Shown: positions 1-8,506 of the stretch, in pieces
Numbering within the stretch: position 1 is the stretch's first letter
How the letters are laid out: each line of letters starts with the position of its first letter
From: JAGQVA01 sp033764335
GTDB taxonomy: Bacteria; Bacteroidota; Bacteroidia; J057
DNA length: 64,000 nt
Reading direction: 5' to 3'
Assembly (NCBI GenBank): GCA_033764335.1
Contig: JANRJC010000020.1
Location: forward strand, 62,001-126,000
Translations under genes and position numbers: made by a program
The notes under the pieces: model-generated
The model's database searches: none
What the model was told of the DNA's origin: nothing
Seen by the model: only the letters and a program-made list of their open reading frames with translations

Positions 1-761
1 TTATCGCCGAATTTTTCTTTATTGACCGTCAGCAGTTCGTAATATTTTTCTTCCGTAAGTTTGATTTCTGCTTCCAGGCTTACGGTGTCTGTATTTTTGG
101 ATACATTAAATGTAAAATCTTCTCCCGGATTCAGGAGTTGAAGTGCGAGATCGGTTTGACCTTTGACGTCCACGGAAAGACCGGCAGCCGAAAACTCCGA
201 AAGCAGTTCTTTCAGGACATTTTCGGTCCCTACGGATCTGCCAAAATCTTTAAAAGGATAAAATTCAAAAGCCTCATCGGTAAATAACGCCTCCCGACCT
301 AACTCCTTCACATCACCGAGGACTACGCCTTCTTTTTTCAGGCTGTAACAAAGATTCAAATAGTCATCCACGGCTTCAAGTACAAGGAAATTATCTCCGT
401 TTAAGTCATTATTATTCCTTAAACCATGCAGATAGGAAATTACAAGGTTGTCGCTGTGGATGAGTTCGAGTTTACCCGTGGCTCCTTCGTCAATTACCTC
501 ATAAACCTTTTCCTTACTGTATTCATTCATATCCACCGGAAAGGCAAGCGCACAGACGGTTGGGTGAGGTTGCGAAATCAGGCTTATACCGGTAAATACT
601 TCATAGGCATTCAGAATCTGAGGAAGATGTTCCTTCAAAACTGTATGTGGCGACCGGGAGTCGTAATTGATATGCGTTTTCCCGTCGAAGGTAAGCAGTT
701 GAGGTTGGTCTGTAATTACACCGGCAAGTAGTTTTTTCTTTGTACAAATTATACAGAGCAT
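1..761 (-). CDS. Hypothetical protein, 3' part off the window
   Basis: An uninterrupted minus-strand frame runs from an ATG at 761 to the window edge, giving the first 253 residues. It begins MLCIICTKKKLLAGVITDQP and has no signal peptide or membrane segment, so a cytosolic protein is likely. The composition is that of an ordinary globular protein, rich in Glu, Leu and Asp, with alternating predicted strands and helices. The last visible part, ending in KYYELLTVNKEKFGD, looks helical. I do not recognise the family. The 247 bases upstream (762-1008) hold no other reading frame of note and should contain its promoter, although no TAnnTTTG box is evident. The smaller plus-strand frame at 426-731 is its shadow. 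Confidence 0.65.
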   Translation of the reverse strand, partial: MLCIICTKKKLLAGVITDQPQLLTFDGKTHINYDSRSPHTVLKEHLPQILNAYEVFTGISLISQPHPTVCALAFPVDMNEYSKEKVYEVIDEGATGKLELIHSDNLVISYLHGLRNNNDLNGDNFLVLEAVDDYLNLCYSLKKEGVVLGDVKELGREALFTDEAFEFYPFKDFGRSVGTENVLKELLSEFSAAGLSVDVKGQTDLALQLLNPGEDFTFNVSKNTDTVSLEAEIKLTEEKYYELLTVNKEKFGD

Positions 762-1008
762 ATCTGTGTTGGATTATTTGGGTTGGTTATTTGTTCTAAG
801 ACCTGAAATCATAGCCAATTGCATGTTTCATCAAAAAATTAAATGCCTGCACAGCACCTTTGGAGCTGAAAAGGCAGTGAGAACGAAAAACATTTGAAAA
901 GGAAATCCACAGATAGCAGGAGCACAAGATTATTTCAAGCAATGAAACAATCTATGCAATAATAGTGCAGAAAATGAATGTCTCCGGGTGAATGGTCAAA
1001 ATCGGGTG

Positions 1009-2145
1009 TTAAATCGCCCGGTCAAGATCTTCGATAAGGTCATCGGCATCTTCGATGCCTACGGAAAGGCGGATGAGTGTATCTTTTAGTCCGCTTTTGA
1101 GTCTTTCTTCACGGGGAATGGAGGCGTGAGTCATTGAGGCAGGATGCCCAATAAGGGATTCTACTCCGCCCAGGCTTTCGGCCAGGGAAAACAAATGCGT
1201 GCCACTGAGTACTTTGAGCGCGCTTTCCATCCGGTCGTCTTTCAGGGTAAAAGACAACATGCCCCCGAAATCGCGCATTTGTTTTCGGGCAACTTCATGA
1301 TTGGGGTGAGAAGGGAGACCCGGCCAGTAAACGCGCTCCACCTTGGCATGAGAGGAGAGAAATGCGGCGATCTTTGCACCGTTTTCTGAGTGTCTTTGCA
1401 TTCGCAGGTGTAACGTTTTGATTCCTCTGAGCGTAAGGAAACAATCCTGAGGGCCAGGAACGGCGCCACAGGCGTTTTGCAGGAAACGCAACTGTTCATT
1501 GAGTGATTCACTGCGGGTAATAATGGCTCCCATCACCACATCAGAGTGGCCGTTGAGGTATTTGGTCAGCGAATGAACTACCACATCTGCACCCAGATCG
1601 AGGGGATTTTGCAGATACGGAGAAGCAAACGTATTGTCCACGACAACCATAATTTCATTAGCTTTGGCAATGGAAACAATGGCTTTTATGTCAATAATAT
1701 TCATCAGCGGATTGGTAGGCGTTTCGACCCATACCATCCTTGTTTTCGGTGAAATAGCAGCAGCAAAATGATCGGGCGAAGACATATCAATAAAAGTGGA
1801 CTGAATGCCAAAACGCGCAAATACTTTGGTGAATATCCGATAAGTACCGCCGTAGAGGTCGTTGCAACTAATCACCTCATCGCCGGGATTCAGGAGTTTG
1901 ATCAGGGTATCCGTCGCCGCCATGCCGGAGGCAAAACAAATTCCAAACTTCCCGTTTTCAAGGGCCGCCAGCGAGTTTTCAAGGGCCGTGCGAGTGGGAT
2001 TGTGGGTACGGGAATATTCGTAGCCTTTATGATCTCCGGGAGCCGCCTGGACATAAGTACTGGTCTGAAAAATGGGCGTCATGATCGCGCCGGTAGAAGG
2101 ATCGGGAGAAACCCCCGCATGAACCGTTTTTGTACCGAATTTCAT
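1009..2145 (-). CDS. Cystathionine gamma-synthase/lyase family PLP enzyme
   Basis: This 378-residue protein is a full-length member of the Cys/Met metabolism PLP-dependent family (fold type I), which carries out gamma-replacement or gamma-elimination on homoserine esters or cystathionine in trans-sulfuration. The PLP lysine is K195 in HSLTKYLNGHSDVVMG. D170 in VVVDNTFASPY should hold the pyridine nitrogen, and YEYSR (42-46) is the substrate and phosphate-binding segment contributed to the neighbouring subunit. The N-terminus (TKTVHAG..PDPSTGAIMTPIFQTSTY) is typical of MetB/MccB. Sequence alone does not separate synthase (metB) from lyase (mccB), so no symbol is given. It is transcribed alone, divergently from the EcsC gene across 80 bases. 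Confidence 0.93.
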   Translation of the reverse strand: MKFGTKTVHAGVSPDPSTGAIMTPIFQTSTYVQAAPGDHKGYEYSRTHNPTRTALENSLAALENGKFGICFASGMAATDTLIKLLNPGDEVISCNDLYGGTYRIFTKVFARFGIQSTFIDMSSPDHFAAAISPKTRMVWVETPTNPLMNIIDIKAIVSIAKANEIMVVVDNTFASPYLQNPLDLGADVVVHSLTKYLNGHSDVVMGAIITRSESLNEQLRFLQNACGAVPGPQDCFLTLRGIKTLHLRMQRHSENGAKIAAFLSSHAKVERVYWPGLPSHPNHEVARKQMRDFGGMLSFTLKDDRMESALKVLSGTHLFSLAESLGGVESLIGHPASMTHASIPREERLKSGLKDTLIRLSVGIEDADDLIEDLDRAI

Positions 2146-2225
2146 CTGAATTTTTCTTCTTATATTAAACCATTCTCCTGAAAGACCTGTAAAAGTAAGG
2201 AAGATTTACAAAACTTAATTCTCTC

Positions 2226-3119
2226 ATGGCTAAATTGAACGCATCCGAAAGTAAAATTCTCGACGAAGTTGCCGCCTGGAAAGGAGAAGGCCCCAGTTTC
2301 CTCAACCGCGCTACCGACTTTGTCAGCCGTCCGATTAGTTGGGTTACGGAAAAACTCACGCCCGAAGATGTCAAAGGAAGCATTTCCGGACTTACCGAAA
2401 AAGTGGTTGAAAAACTTCAGGATGTCACCCAGTGGACCGTGAATTCCGAGGATATTCTCAAAGCTACCCGTGAATTTGAAATCACCTCCACCAGCATCCC
2501 CGATCTGAAAAAACAGTCTATCCACGACTTAGATCATGTCGCAGAAAAATTTATTGAACACAATACCCGCATGGCCACACTCAGCGGAGTCGGCACCGGC
2601 CTCGTAGGATGGCCCGGACTAATCGCCGATTTGCCGGCACTTTTTACGTTTTCTATCCGCACGATCTATCAGATTGCGCTTTGTTACGGTTTTGACCTCA
2701 ACGGTGAAAACCATTCCCCCGAAGACAAAGCTTATGAAATGGAATACATGATGCGGGTCTTTAAAATTTCAACTGCCTCCGACAAAATCCAGAAACAACG
2801 GTCTCTGGCTGAACTGAAAGACTTCGAAGCCGGAAGAAATTCGGAAGTTTATGGAGAAGTTGCCGGCGATTATACTACGAAACAACTGGGGCGCAATGCC
2901 ACAAGTTTTATCTCCCGGATTATTATCAAAGAAATTATTGAACGCACCATCACCAAAAAGGCCATTGGGCTGGTTCCGGGTCTGGGTGCTATTTTTTCCG
3001 GCGGTTTTAATTATGTCTATATGAAAGATGTAGGAGAAGCAGCCTTTATGCTTTACCGGGAGCGTTTTTTATTGGACAAAAAAGGTCGGAAAAGCACCAT
3101 TAATATTCAGATTGAATAG
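2226..3119 (+). CDS. EcsC family protein
   Basis: The 297-residue product matches the EcsC family, whose members were first named next to the Bacillus EcsAB ABC transporter and whose biochemical role remains poorly defined. The recognisable core is the Gly/Ala-rich segment at about residues 118-160 (SGVGTGLVGWPGLIADLPAL, then FSIRTIYQIALCYGFDL), followed by helices and a second hydrophobic stretch near 245-265 (KKAIGLVPGLGAIFSGGFNY). There is no signal peptide, and the hydrophobic hairpins suggest peripheral or re-entrant membrane association. The start at 2226 is the first ATG. The last 20 bases overlap, tail to tail, the end of the serine hydrolase gene on the other strand. Confidence 0.85.
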   Translation: MAKLNASESKILDEVAAWKGEGPSFLNRATDFVSRPISWVTEKLTPEDVKGSISGLTEKVVEKLQDVTQWTVNSEDILKATREFEITSTSIPDLKKQSIHDLDHVAEKFIEHNTRMATLSGVGTGLVGWPGLIADLPALFTFSIRTIYQIALCYGFDLNGENHSPEDKAYEMEYMMRVFKISTASDKIQKQRSLAELKDFEAGRNSEVYGEVAGDYTTKQLGRNATSFISRIIIKEIIERTITKKAIGLVPGLGAIFSGGFNYVYMKDVGEAAFMLYRERFLLDKKGRKSTINIQIE

Positions 3120-4509
3120 CCGACAACACACCGCCGACCAGTTCGCCGATATTAAAAACCTTCCGATTGGTTGTCACCCCCAACCTTACTACAACCAGAT
3201 CTCGGGAGGGGATAATCACCACATACTGCGCATCAAAGCCGGAAGCATAAAACATGTCTTCCGGCAAATCCGGCCAATAATGATACCCACCGCCTTCTGG
3301 CGGGGTCTTGAGAGCATTCGTCCAGAAATGTGCCGCATATCGTCCATAAGGATCCGCCGCTGTACGCTTCCGGCTGTAGTCCACCCATCCTTCGGGAAGG
3401 ATTTGTTCGCCGTTCCAGACGCCGTTGTTTAGGTACAACATTCCAAACTTCGCCCAGTCTCTCGGAGTGGCATAACAAAAGGAAGACCCCACAAACGTCC
3501 CGGAAGCATCCACTTCCATGACCGCAGAGTTCATACCGATTCGGGAAAATAATGCTTCATAAGGAAACCGCAGATAAGCATTGTAGTCCTGATACAAAAA
3601 GCGAATATAGCGGCTGATGATATTAGTGGTTCCACTGGAATAATTCCACACTTCCTCTGGCTTGTGAATCAGCGGACGAGAGGCGGCAAAAGCACCGGCA
3701 TTTTCCTCCTGGAACAACATTCGGGTTACGTCAGTAGAGGTTCCGTACATTTCATTAAACTCAAGCCCGCTGCTCATCCGAAGCAACTGATCGAGGGTAA
3801 TCTGAAGGCGAGGATCGCCGGTTTCCCATTCCGGTGCATAAACAGGCTGTAAGACCGAAATACGGTTATCCGCCGCCAGCGTACCTAACAGCGCATTCGT
3901 GATGCTTTTAGCCATTGACCAGCCTCTCTGGGGAGTGTTGAGGTCAAATCCGGGCGCATATTGTTCGGCAATAATTTTTCCTTTGTAAACGACGACTACC
4001 GCATTCGTGCGTTTTAAACCTTCCGGATTGTTCTCTTCGAAAGCCTGGTCGAGCACCTCGGTGAGTTTTTCGCGGTTTATTTTTTCCGGATAAGGAAGGG
4101 TGTCGCGGTTTCCCATCGGCCAATAAAGCGTGTCGGAATTCGCCATTAACTTTCGCGGAGAAGCATAACGTTGATTTCGTAGCGAATCTTCCGATAAACC
4201 ATTAACAAGGGTACAACCCAATCCTTCCCGAAAAATAGCTGTTTGTTTTTTTAACCCCCCAAAACTCGCAACGGCTTTTTTTCTTTCCCGATCCACTTTT
4301 ACGGTTGTATTGCGGACAATAAACCGATCCAACTCGGCGGCTTTGACCGACGCCTCTTCACGTCCTGCCACGAATACACAGGAGCACATTGTTTTAGCAG
4401 CAAAGCCGGTGGCGATGGGTAATTGAGAATTGGCAACTACACCGGCGGCGACGATCAGCAGCCCCAGGAGTGCCAGGGCCAGATAAAGGAATTTTTTTCG
4501 CATTTTCAT
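3100..4509 (-). CDS. Beta-lactamase/PBP-like serine hydrolase, membrane-anchored
   Basis: A 469-residue class C beta-lactamase-fold protein. After a basic N-terminus and one hydrophobic segment (residues 7-26) that serves as signal anchor or signal peptide, there is a roughly 130-residue extension and then the hydrolase domain. The SxxK catalytic motif is S198-M-A-K201 in RGWSMAKSITNALL, and the second motif is YSSGTTN around residue 290. The family includes esterases, D-aminopeptidases and carboxypeptidases; the substrate cannot be told here. Residues DFAKFGMLYLNNGVW-like near 360 are typical of 6-aminohexanoate-dimer-hydrolase-like members. It is divergent from the Tat-exported hydrolase at 4589 and convergent with the EcsC gene. 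Confidence 0.88.
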   Translation of the reverse strand: MKMRKKFLYLALALLGLLIVAAGVVANSQLPIATGFAAKTMCSCVFVAGREEASVKAAELDRFIVRNTTVKVDRERKKAVASFGGLKKQTAIFREGLGCTLVNGLSEDSLRNQRYASPRKLMANSDTLYWPMGNRDTLPYPEKINREKLTEVLDQAFEENNPEGLKRTNAVVVVYKGKIIAEQYAPGFDLNTPQRGWSMAKSITNALLGTLAADNRISVLQPVYAPEWETGDPRLQITLDQLLRMSSGLEFNEMYGTSTDVTRMLFQEENAGAFAASRPLIHKPEEVWNYSSGTTNIISRYIRFLYQDYNAYLRFPYEALFSRIGMNSAVMEVDASGTFVGSSFCYATPRDWAKFGMLYLNNGVWNGEQILPEGWVDYSRKRTAADPYGRYAAHFWTNALKTPPEGGGYHYWPDLPEDMFYASGFDAQYVVIIPSRDLVVVRLGVTTNRKVFNIGELVGGVLSAIQSEY

Positions 4510-4588
4510 TGGAGAATGTTAAGGCGGGTGTAAATTTAGAGAATCCGCGTGAATACGCCTGCATTTTACAAAATCAAAATAAATCCCT

Positions 4589-5866
4589 ATGCCGACGAAT
4601 CCCCTCAACCGCCGCAAATTTGTAAAATTAAGTGCTGCTGCCACGGCAGGATTAAGTATGTTAAACGCCGGATGGATTCCGGCGGACTTTCAGGAAACCC
4701 TTATTACCCGAGAACCTATGATTGCTGATCTGAACCTTATCGGCGCCTACGGCCCCTGGGCGGCGTCTATCGTCGGGGACAAAATTCCCACCTATTCCTT
4801 CCGGAATGAAAAATACAAAAACCTACCCAAGTGGCAAAAAATCGCCCGTGCAAAGGTTTTGGAGCGTTTAGCTATACCCGACACCGGCGGAATACCGAAG
4901 GTAACGGTTCATAAAAATTATATTTACGACGGTCTTCAGATTGAGGAGATTTCCTGGCAATTGCCTTACGGCAAAGCGACGGAGGCAATCGTGCTAAAAC
5001 CCGCCGGCGTAGCCGGAAAACTCCCCGGAATCCTCGCTTTCCATGATCACGGCGGAAATAAATATTTCGGTACCCGGAAGATCACCCGCACTTCCGACTC
5101 ACAACATCCTGACATGGTAAGCCATCAGCAGGAGTATTACAGCGGGAAAGCCTGGGCCAATGAAATCGCCAAAAGGGGATACGTAGTAATGGTTTCCGAT
5201 GCTTTTCCTTTTGCCAGCCGCAGGGTCATGCTGAGCGATGTGCCGGAGTACAACCGGAACGGTTTGAGCGACAACGACCCCGAAAACTCCGCCAATATCG
5301 AAGCCTACAATCGTTGGGCGGGCGAACATGAACACATCATGGCCAAGTCGCTGTTTTGTGCAGGTACTACCTGGCCGGGAGTATTTTTGGCCGAAGATCA
5401 GCGGGCATTGGACGTGCTCTGTGCGCGGGAAGACGTGGACAGTGAGCGGATCGGCTGCGGCGGACTGTCGGGCGGCGGAATGCGCACCGCATTTGCCGGA
5501 GGCCTTGATCCCCGGATCAAATGCGCCGTCTGCGTCGGGTTTATGTCCACTTGGAGGGACTTTCTGCTGTACAAATCCTTCACCCATACCTGGATGACCT
5601 ACGTGCCCCTTTTGCCGCCCGAACTCGATTTTCCCGAAATTTTTGCCCTTCGTGCCCCCTTGCCTACAATGGTACTTAATGATGAAGACGATTTTCTTTA
5701 TACCCTGCCCGAGATGAAACGCGCCGACGCCATGATTGGCGAAGTGTTTCAAAAAGCAGGAGCCGGAGATAAATACAGGTGTTTGTACTACCCCGGCCCC
5801 CATAAATTCGATGCGACCATGCAAAAAGATGCTTTTGACTGGTATGATCAGTGGCTTAAAATTTAA
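4589..5866 (+). CDS. Tat-exported alpha/beta hydrolase (acetyl-xylan-esterase-like)
   Basis: The 425-residue product starts with a twin-arginine signal (NRRKFVKLSAAATAGLSMLN), so it should be exported folded. The body is an alpha/beta hydrolase: nucleophile elbow G-L-S294-G-G-G, an acidic residue in the LNDEDDF segment near 370 and a C-terminal histidine, H405, in GPHKFD. The segment LAFHDHGGNKYFG (about residue 150) is the oxyanion-hole region. The fold and the DHGG segment resemble large secreted esterases of the acetyl xylan esterase/dienelactone hydrolase group that act on sugars or glycan esters. The substrate is not evident. A short 28-base gap separates it from the convergent SGNH-like gene. 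Confidence 0.85.
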   Translation: MPTNPLNRRKFVKLSAAATAGLSMLNAGWIPADFQETLITREPMIADLNLIGAYGPWAASIVGDKIPTYSFRNEKYKNLPKWQKIARAKVLERLAIPDTGGIPKVTVHKNYIYDGLQIEEISWQLPYGKATEAIVLKPAGVAGKLPGILAFHDHGGNKYFGTRKITRTSDSQHPDMVSHQQEYYSGKAWANEIAKRGYVVMVSDAFPFASRRVMLSDVPEYNRNGLSDNDPENSANIEAYNRWAGEHEHIMAKSLFCAGTTWPGVFLAEDQRALDVLCAREDVDSERIGCGGLSGGGMRTAFAGGLDPRIKCAVCVGFMSTWRDFLLYKSFTHTWMTYVPLLPPELDFPEIFALRAPLPTMVLNDEDDFLYTLPEMKRADAMIGEVFQKAGAGDKYRCLYYPGPHKFDATMQKDAFDWYDQWLKI

Positions 5867-5894
5867 CCTTTGGACTGATCTGTTTTCACTATTT

Positions 5895-7016
5895 TTAGTA
5901 CACTTCATACCGATTTTTGCGATTTTTTAAATCTTGGCGCAGCCAAAATAAATCGGCAACTTCATTCAGAACAGAGTTCGATTCCAGCATTTTTATGAGC
6001 ATTTTGGTGTAAGACAATTCACCGCCGTGAAAGCCGTCCAACGTTTCAAAATCAGCCGAAGAGAAAGACTTTAAAGATTGAAAATTATATAACTCAAACT
6101 CATATTTATCAAACACCCTACAAGAAGCAATGTAAATGGAATCCATGTATTGGTATTTTCCGGTCTCATTGAGTTTTTCATTTACTTTATCGGCAAACGG
6201 CGGAATAAAAGCAACGACCTCAAGGCTATTCTGATGGCAGTATTGAAGCAGGGTATCTAAAACTTTCAATGCTAGGGGATTGATATTCTCTCCATACTGA
6301 AACCGCTGTTCGCCAGCATTTATTCGGCTATAGGTGTCGTGATAGCCATAATCATTTGCTGTCGAATCGTCCACCAAAAGTTTTTTAATTTGGTTTCCGT
6401 AAAACATACTGCCATCGTTTCTAAATCCGAGGTTATTCACCCATGCGTTTAAACCAATATACAAACCATTCGGCGTTTTATCGGAAATAAAAAAACCGTA
6501 TTTCCCCGGTAATAAATCACCCCAGACATTAACAAGAACGGGGATATCAGGGATTTTACGAAAAGACTTTGCCCATTTATCAATATCCGGCGGAGGGTTT
6601 TTCAGATTATCCCAATTTTCATTAAACATCCACTGGTCTAAAGCCAGGATCAGGTACCGGGGGTATTTCTCTTTGGGCAGGCTGCGAAGAAAAGGAAGAA
6701 AATCCTGAATGCTTACAACGGTATAACCTGCATTATAAAACGATTTTTTGAACATATTACTCCGAAAAGGAAGCACACGGGAAGATCCGACTGCGAGCAC
6801 TTCGTATCTTTCCGAAATATTTATTTTCTTCCATTTCAGATAACCATAGTTCCCTTCATTGTAGGCATAACCAATCAAATATCTTTCTTCCTGAGCGAGA
6901 ACAGGGTCAATATCCGTAAAATTTTCACCCGTGGTAAAAAGGACATAACAGGGTATCGCCAGAAAAACGAAAACCGGAAGGGAAAAAATCCATAGACGGA
7001 GGTAAAACCTTTTCAT
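5895..7016 (-). CDS. SGNH-hydrolase-like membrane-anchored protein, MBOAT partner
   Basis: 373 residues with an N-terminal membrane anchor (about residues 8-28) and an extracytoplasmic domain. The segment YEVLAVGSSRVLPFRSNMF (72-90) resembles the GDS(L)-type block of SGNH hydrolases with S78 or S79 as nucleophile candidate, and DGFHGGE near residue 325 would supply the Asp-x-x-His pair. Similar proteins sit next to MBOAT acyltransferases of the AlgI/DltB type, where they act in O-acylation of surface polymers (AlgJ/AlgX- or DltD-like). Here the MBOAT gene ends only three bases before this start, so the two are very likely co-transcribed and work together. The function as a transferase or esterase is inferred. 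Confidence 0.7.
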   Translation of the reverse strand: MKRFYLRLWIFSLPVFVFLAIPCYVLFTTGENFTDIDPVLAQEERYLIGYAYNEGNYGYLKWKKINISERYEVLAVGSSRVLPFRSNMFKKSFYNAGYTVVSIQDFLPFLRSLPKEKYPRYLILALDQWMFNENWDNLKNPPPDIDKWAKSFRKIPDIPVLVNVWGDLLPGKYGFFISDKTPNGLYIGLNAWVNNLGFRNDGSMFYGNQIKKLLVDDSTANDYGYHDTYSRINAGEQRFQYGENINPLALKVLDTLLQYCHQNSLEVVAFIPPFADKVNEKLNETGKYQYMDSIYIASCRVFDKYEFELYNFQSLKSFSSADFETLDGFHGGELSYTKMLIKMLESNSVLNEVADLFWLRQDLKNRKNRYEVY

Positions 7017-7019
7017 ATA

Positions 7020-8468
7020 CTAAAATTGGAAATAGATGAATTGTTGTTCGTTGCCCCCAAACCAGAATATACCTATGATCAGAGTATAATAGAAAACCCA
7101 GCGCATCGGCCTTTTCCATTGAAACCCGAAATGTTCAATAGCATATTGTTTTTCTCTTCCGAGCCATTCGACCGTTAAAAAAAACATTACCAGCAACACG
7201 GTTGTCAAAGCCTCTTGCCTAAAAGGAAACCGAGGAATAGAAAATAGAGAAGTGGAAAATATTTCTCCGATATATTCGAAGGCATGAGAGAGGTCTTCTG
7301 CCCGAAAAAATATCCAAGCTAACACAGTCAGTCCGAAAGTGAGGAGGAGATGAAATAGTTCGCTCGCCGAAGGGAATATGCGATTTGCGGCCACGATGTC
7401 CAGGTTGCTGCGGTTTTTGTGGGAAAGCAGCAAGGGCAAAAAATAAAGCGCGTTCAAAATTCCCCAGGCGATAAAAGTCCAGTTTGCGCCGTGCCAAAAT
7501 CCGCTTACAACAAAAATGATAAAGGTATTCCGGACTTTAAGGACAGTCCCGCCCATGCTGCCCCCTAGCGGAATGTAGAGATAGTCGCGAAACCAAGTAG
7601 AGAGCGAAATATGCCACCTACGCCAAAATTCGGCAATATCGCGAGAAAAATAAGGGAAGGCGAAATTTCGCATCAGATCAAACCCAAACAGGCGAGAGGT
7701 TCCAATAGCTATATCGGAATACCCGGAGAAATCCCCATAGATTTGAAAGGTGAAAAACAAAGCACCCAACACAAGTGTGCTACCGGAATAATCCGCCGAA
7801 TGATTAAAAATCATATTGGCGTGTTCCGCACAATTGTCAGCAATGACCATTTTTTTGAACAAACCCCAGAGGATTTGCCTTAGGCCGTCAACGGCTTTCG
7901 TATAATCGAATGAACGTTTGGAATAAAATTGAGGCAACAAATTCGTTGCTCTTTCAATAGGTCCGGCGACTAATTGAGGGAAAAAGGTAACATAAGCGGA
8001 AAAGGCGATAAAATCAGTTGTGGGCTTCAGTTTTTTTCGATAGACATCTATCGAGTAACTCATGGTCTGAAAAGTGTAAAAACTAATACCCACCGGAAGA
8101 ATTACATTCAGGGATCGCACACTGATTTCATAACCGAAGAAGGAAAAGGCTTCTACAAAACTATCGAGGAAAAAATTGTAGTATTTGAAGAATCCCAGCA
8201 GCCCCAGGTTCACGAAAAGACTGATTCCTAAAAGGAGTTTTCGCCGAGCAGTGTTTTCTTCTTTCGACAATCCCCAACCAACAAAATAGTCAACCAGTGT
8301 GCTAAAAATCAGAAGAAACAAAAACCGCCAGTCCCACCAGCCATAAAATAAGTAGCTAGCAACCAGAATCAGAAAATTTTGAAGACGGAGGTTTTGGGCT
8401 GTTACAAACCAATACAATACAAATGTTAAGGGTAAAAATACGACAAAATCGAGTGAGTTAAACAGCAT
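7020..8468 (-). CDS. MBOAT family membrane O-acyltransferase
   Basis: A 482-residue multi-spanning membrane protein of the membrane-bound O-acyltransferase family, closest in layout to AlgI/PatA/DltB-type proteins. Visible hallmarks are the opening MLFNSLDFVVFLPLTFVLYW, the central WRRWHISLSTWFRDYLYIPLGG block and the invariant histidine H326 in SGFWHGANWTF. About ten hydrophobic segments can be counted. Such enzymes pass acyl groups across the membrane on to exopolysaccharide or cell-wall polymers. It is followed after three bases by the SGNH-like protein, forming the usual two-protein acylation pair. The polymer is unknown, and no alginate or teichoic acid genes are in view. Confidence 0.92.
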   Translation of the reverse strand: MLFNSLDFVVFLPLTFVLYWFVTAQNLRLQNFLILVASYLFYGWWDWRFLFLLIFSTLVDYFVGWGLSKEENTARRKLLLGISLFVNLGLLGFFKYYNFFLDSFVEAFSFFGYEISVRSLNVILPVGISFYTFQTMSYSIDVYRKKLKPTTDFIAFSAYVTFFPQLVAGPIERATNLLPQFYSKRSFDYTKAVDGLRQILWGLFKKMVIADNCAEHANMIFNHSADYSGSTLVLGALFFTFQIYGDFSGYSDIAIGTSRLFGFDLMRNFAFPYFSRDIAEFWRRWHISLSTWFRDYLYIPLGGSMGGTVLKVRNTFIIFVVSGFWHGANWTFIAWGILNALYFLPLLLSHKNRSNLDIVAANRIFPSASELFHLLLTFGLTVLAWIFFRAEDLSHAFEYIGEIFSTSLFSIPRFPFRQEALTTVLLVMFFLTVEWLGREKQYAIEHFGFQWKRPMRWVFYYTLIIGIFWFGGNEQQFIYFQF

Positions 8469-8506
8469 TTTGGGGGTATGATGGAAGTGTGTGATTCGGG
8501 AAATAA

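Noticed and set aside
426..731. Plus-strand open frame of 101 codons near the left end
   Set aside because: The minus strand is open over the entire 761 bases to the window edge with more protein-like composition.
5099..5908. Minus-strand open frame of 269 codons
   Set aside because: Antisense to the Tat-exported hydrolase, whose signal and catalytic motifs fix the coding strand.
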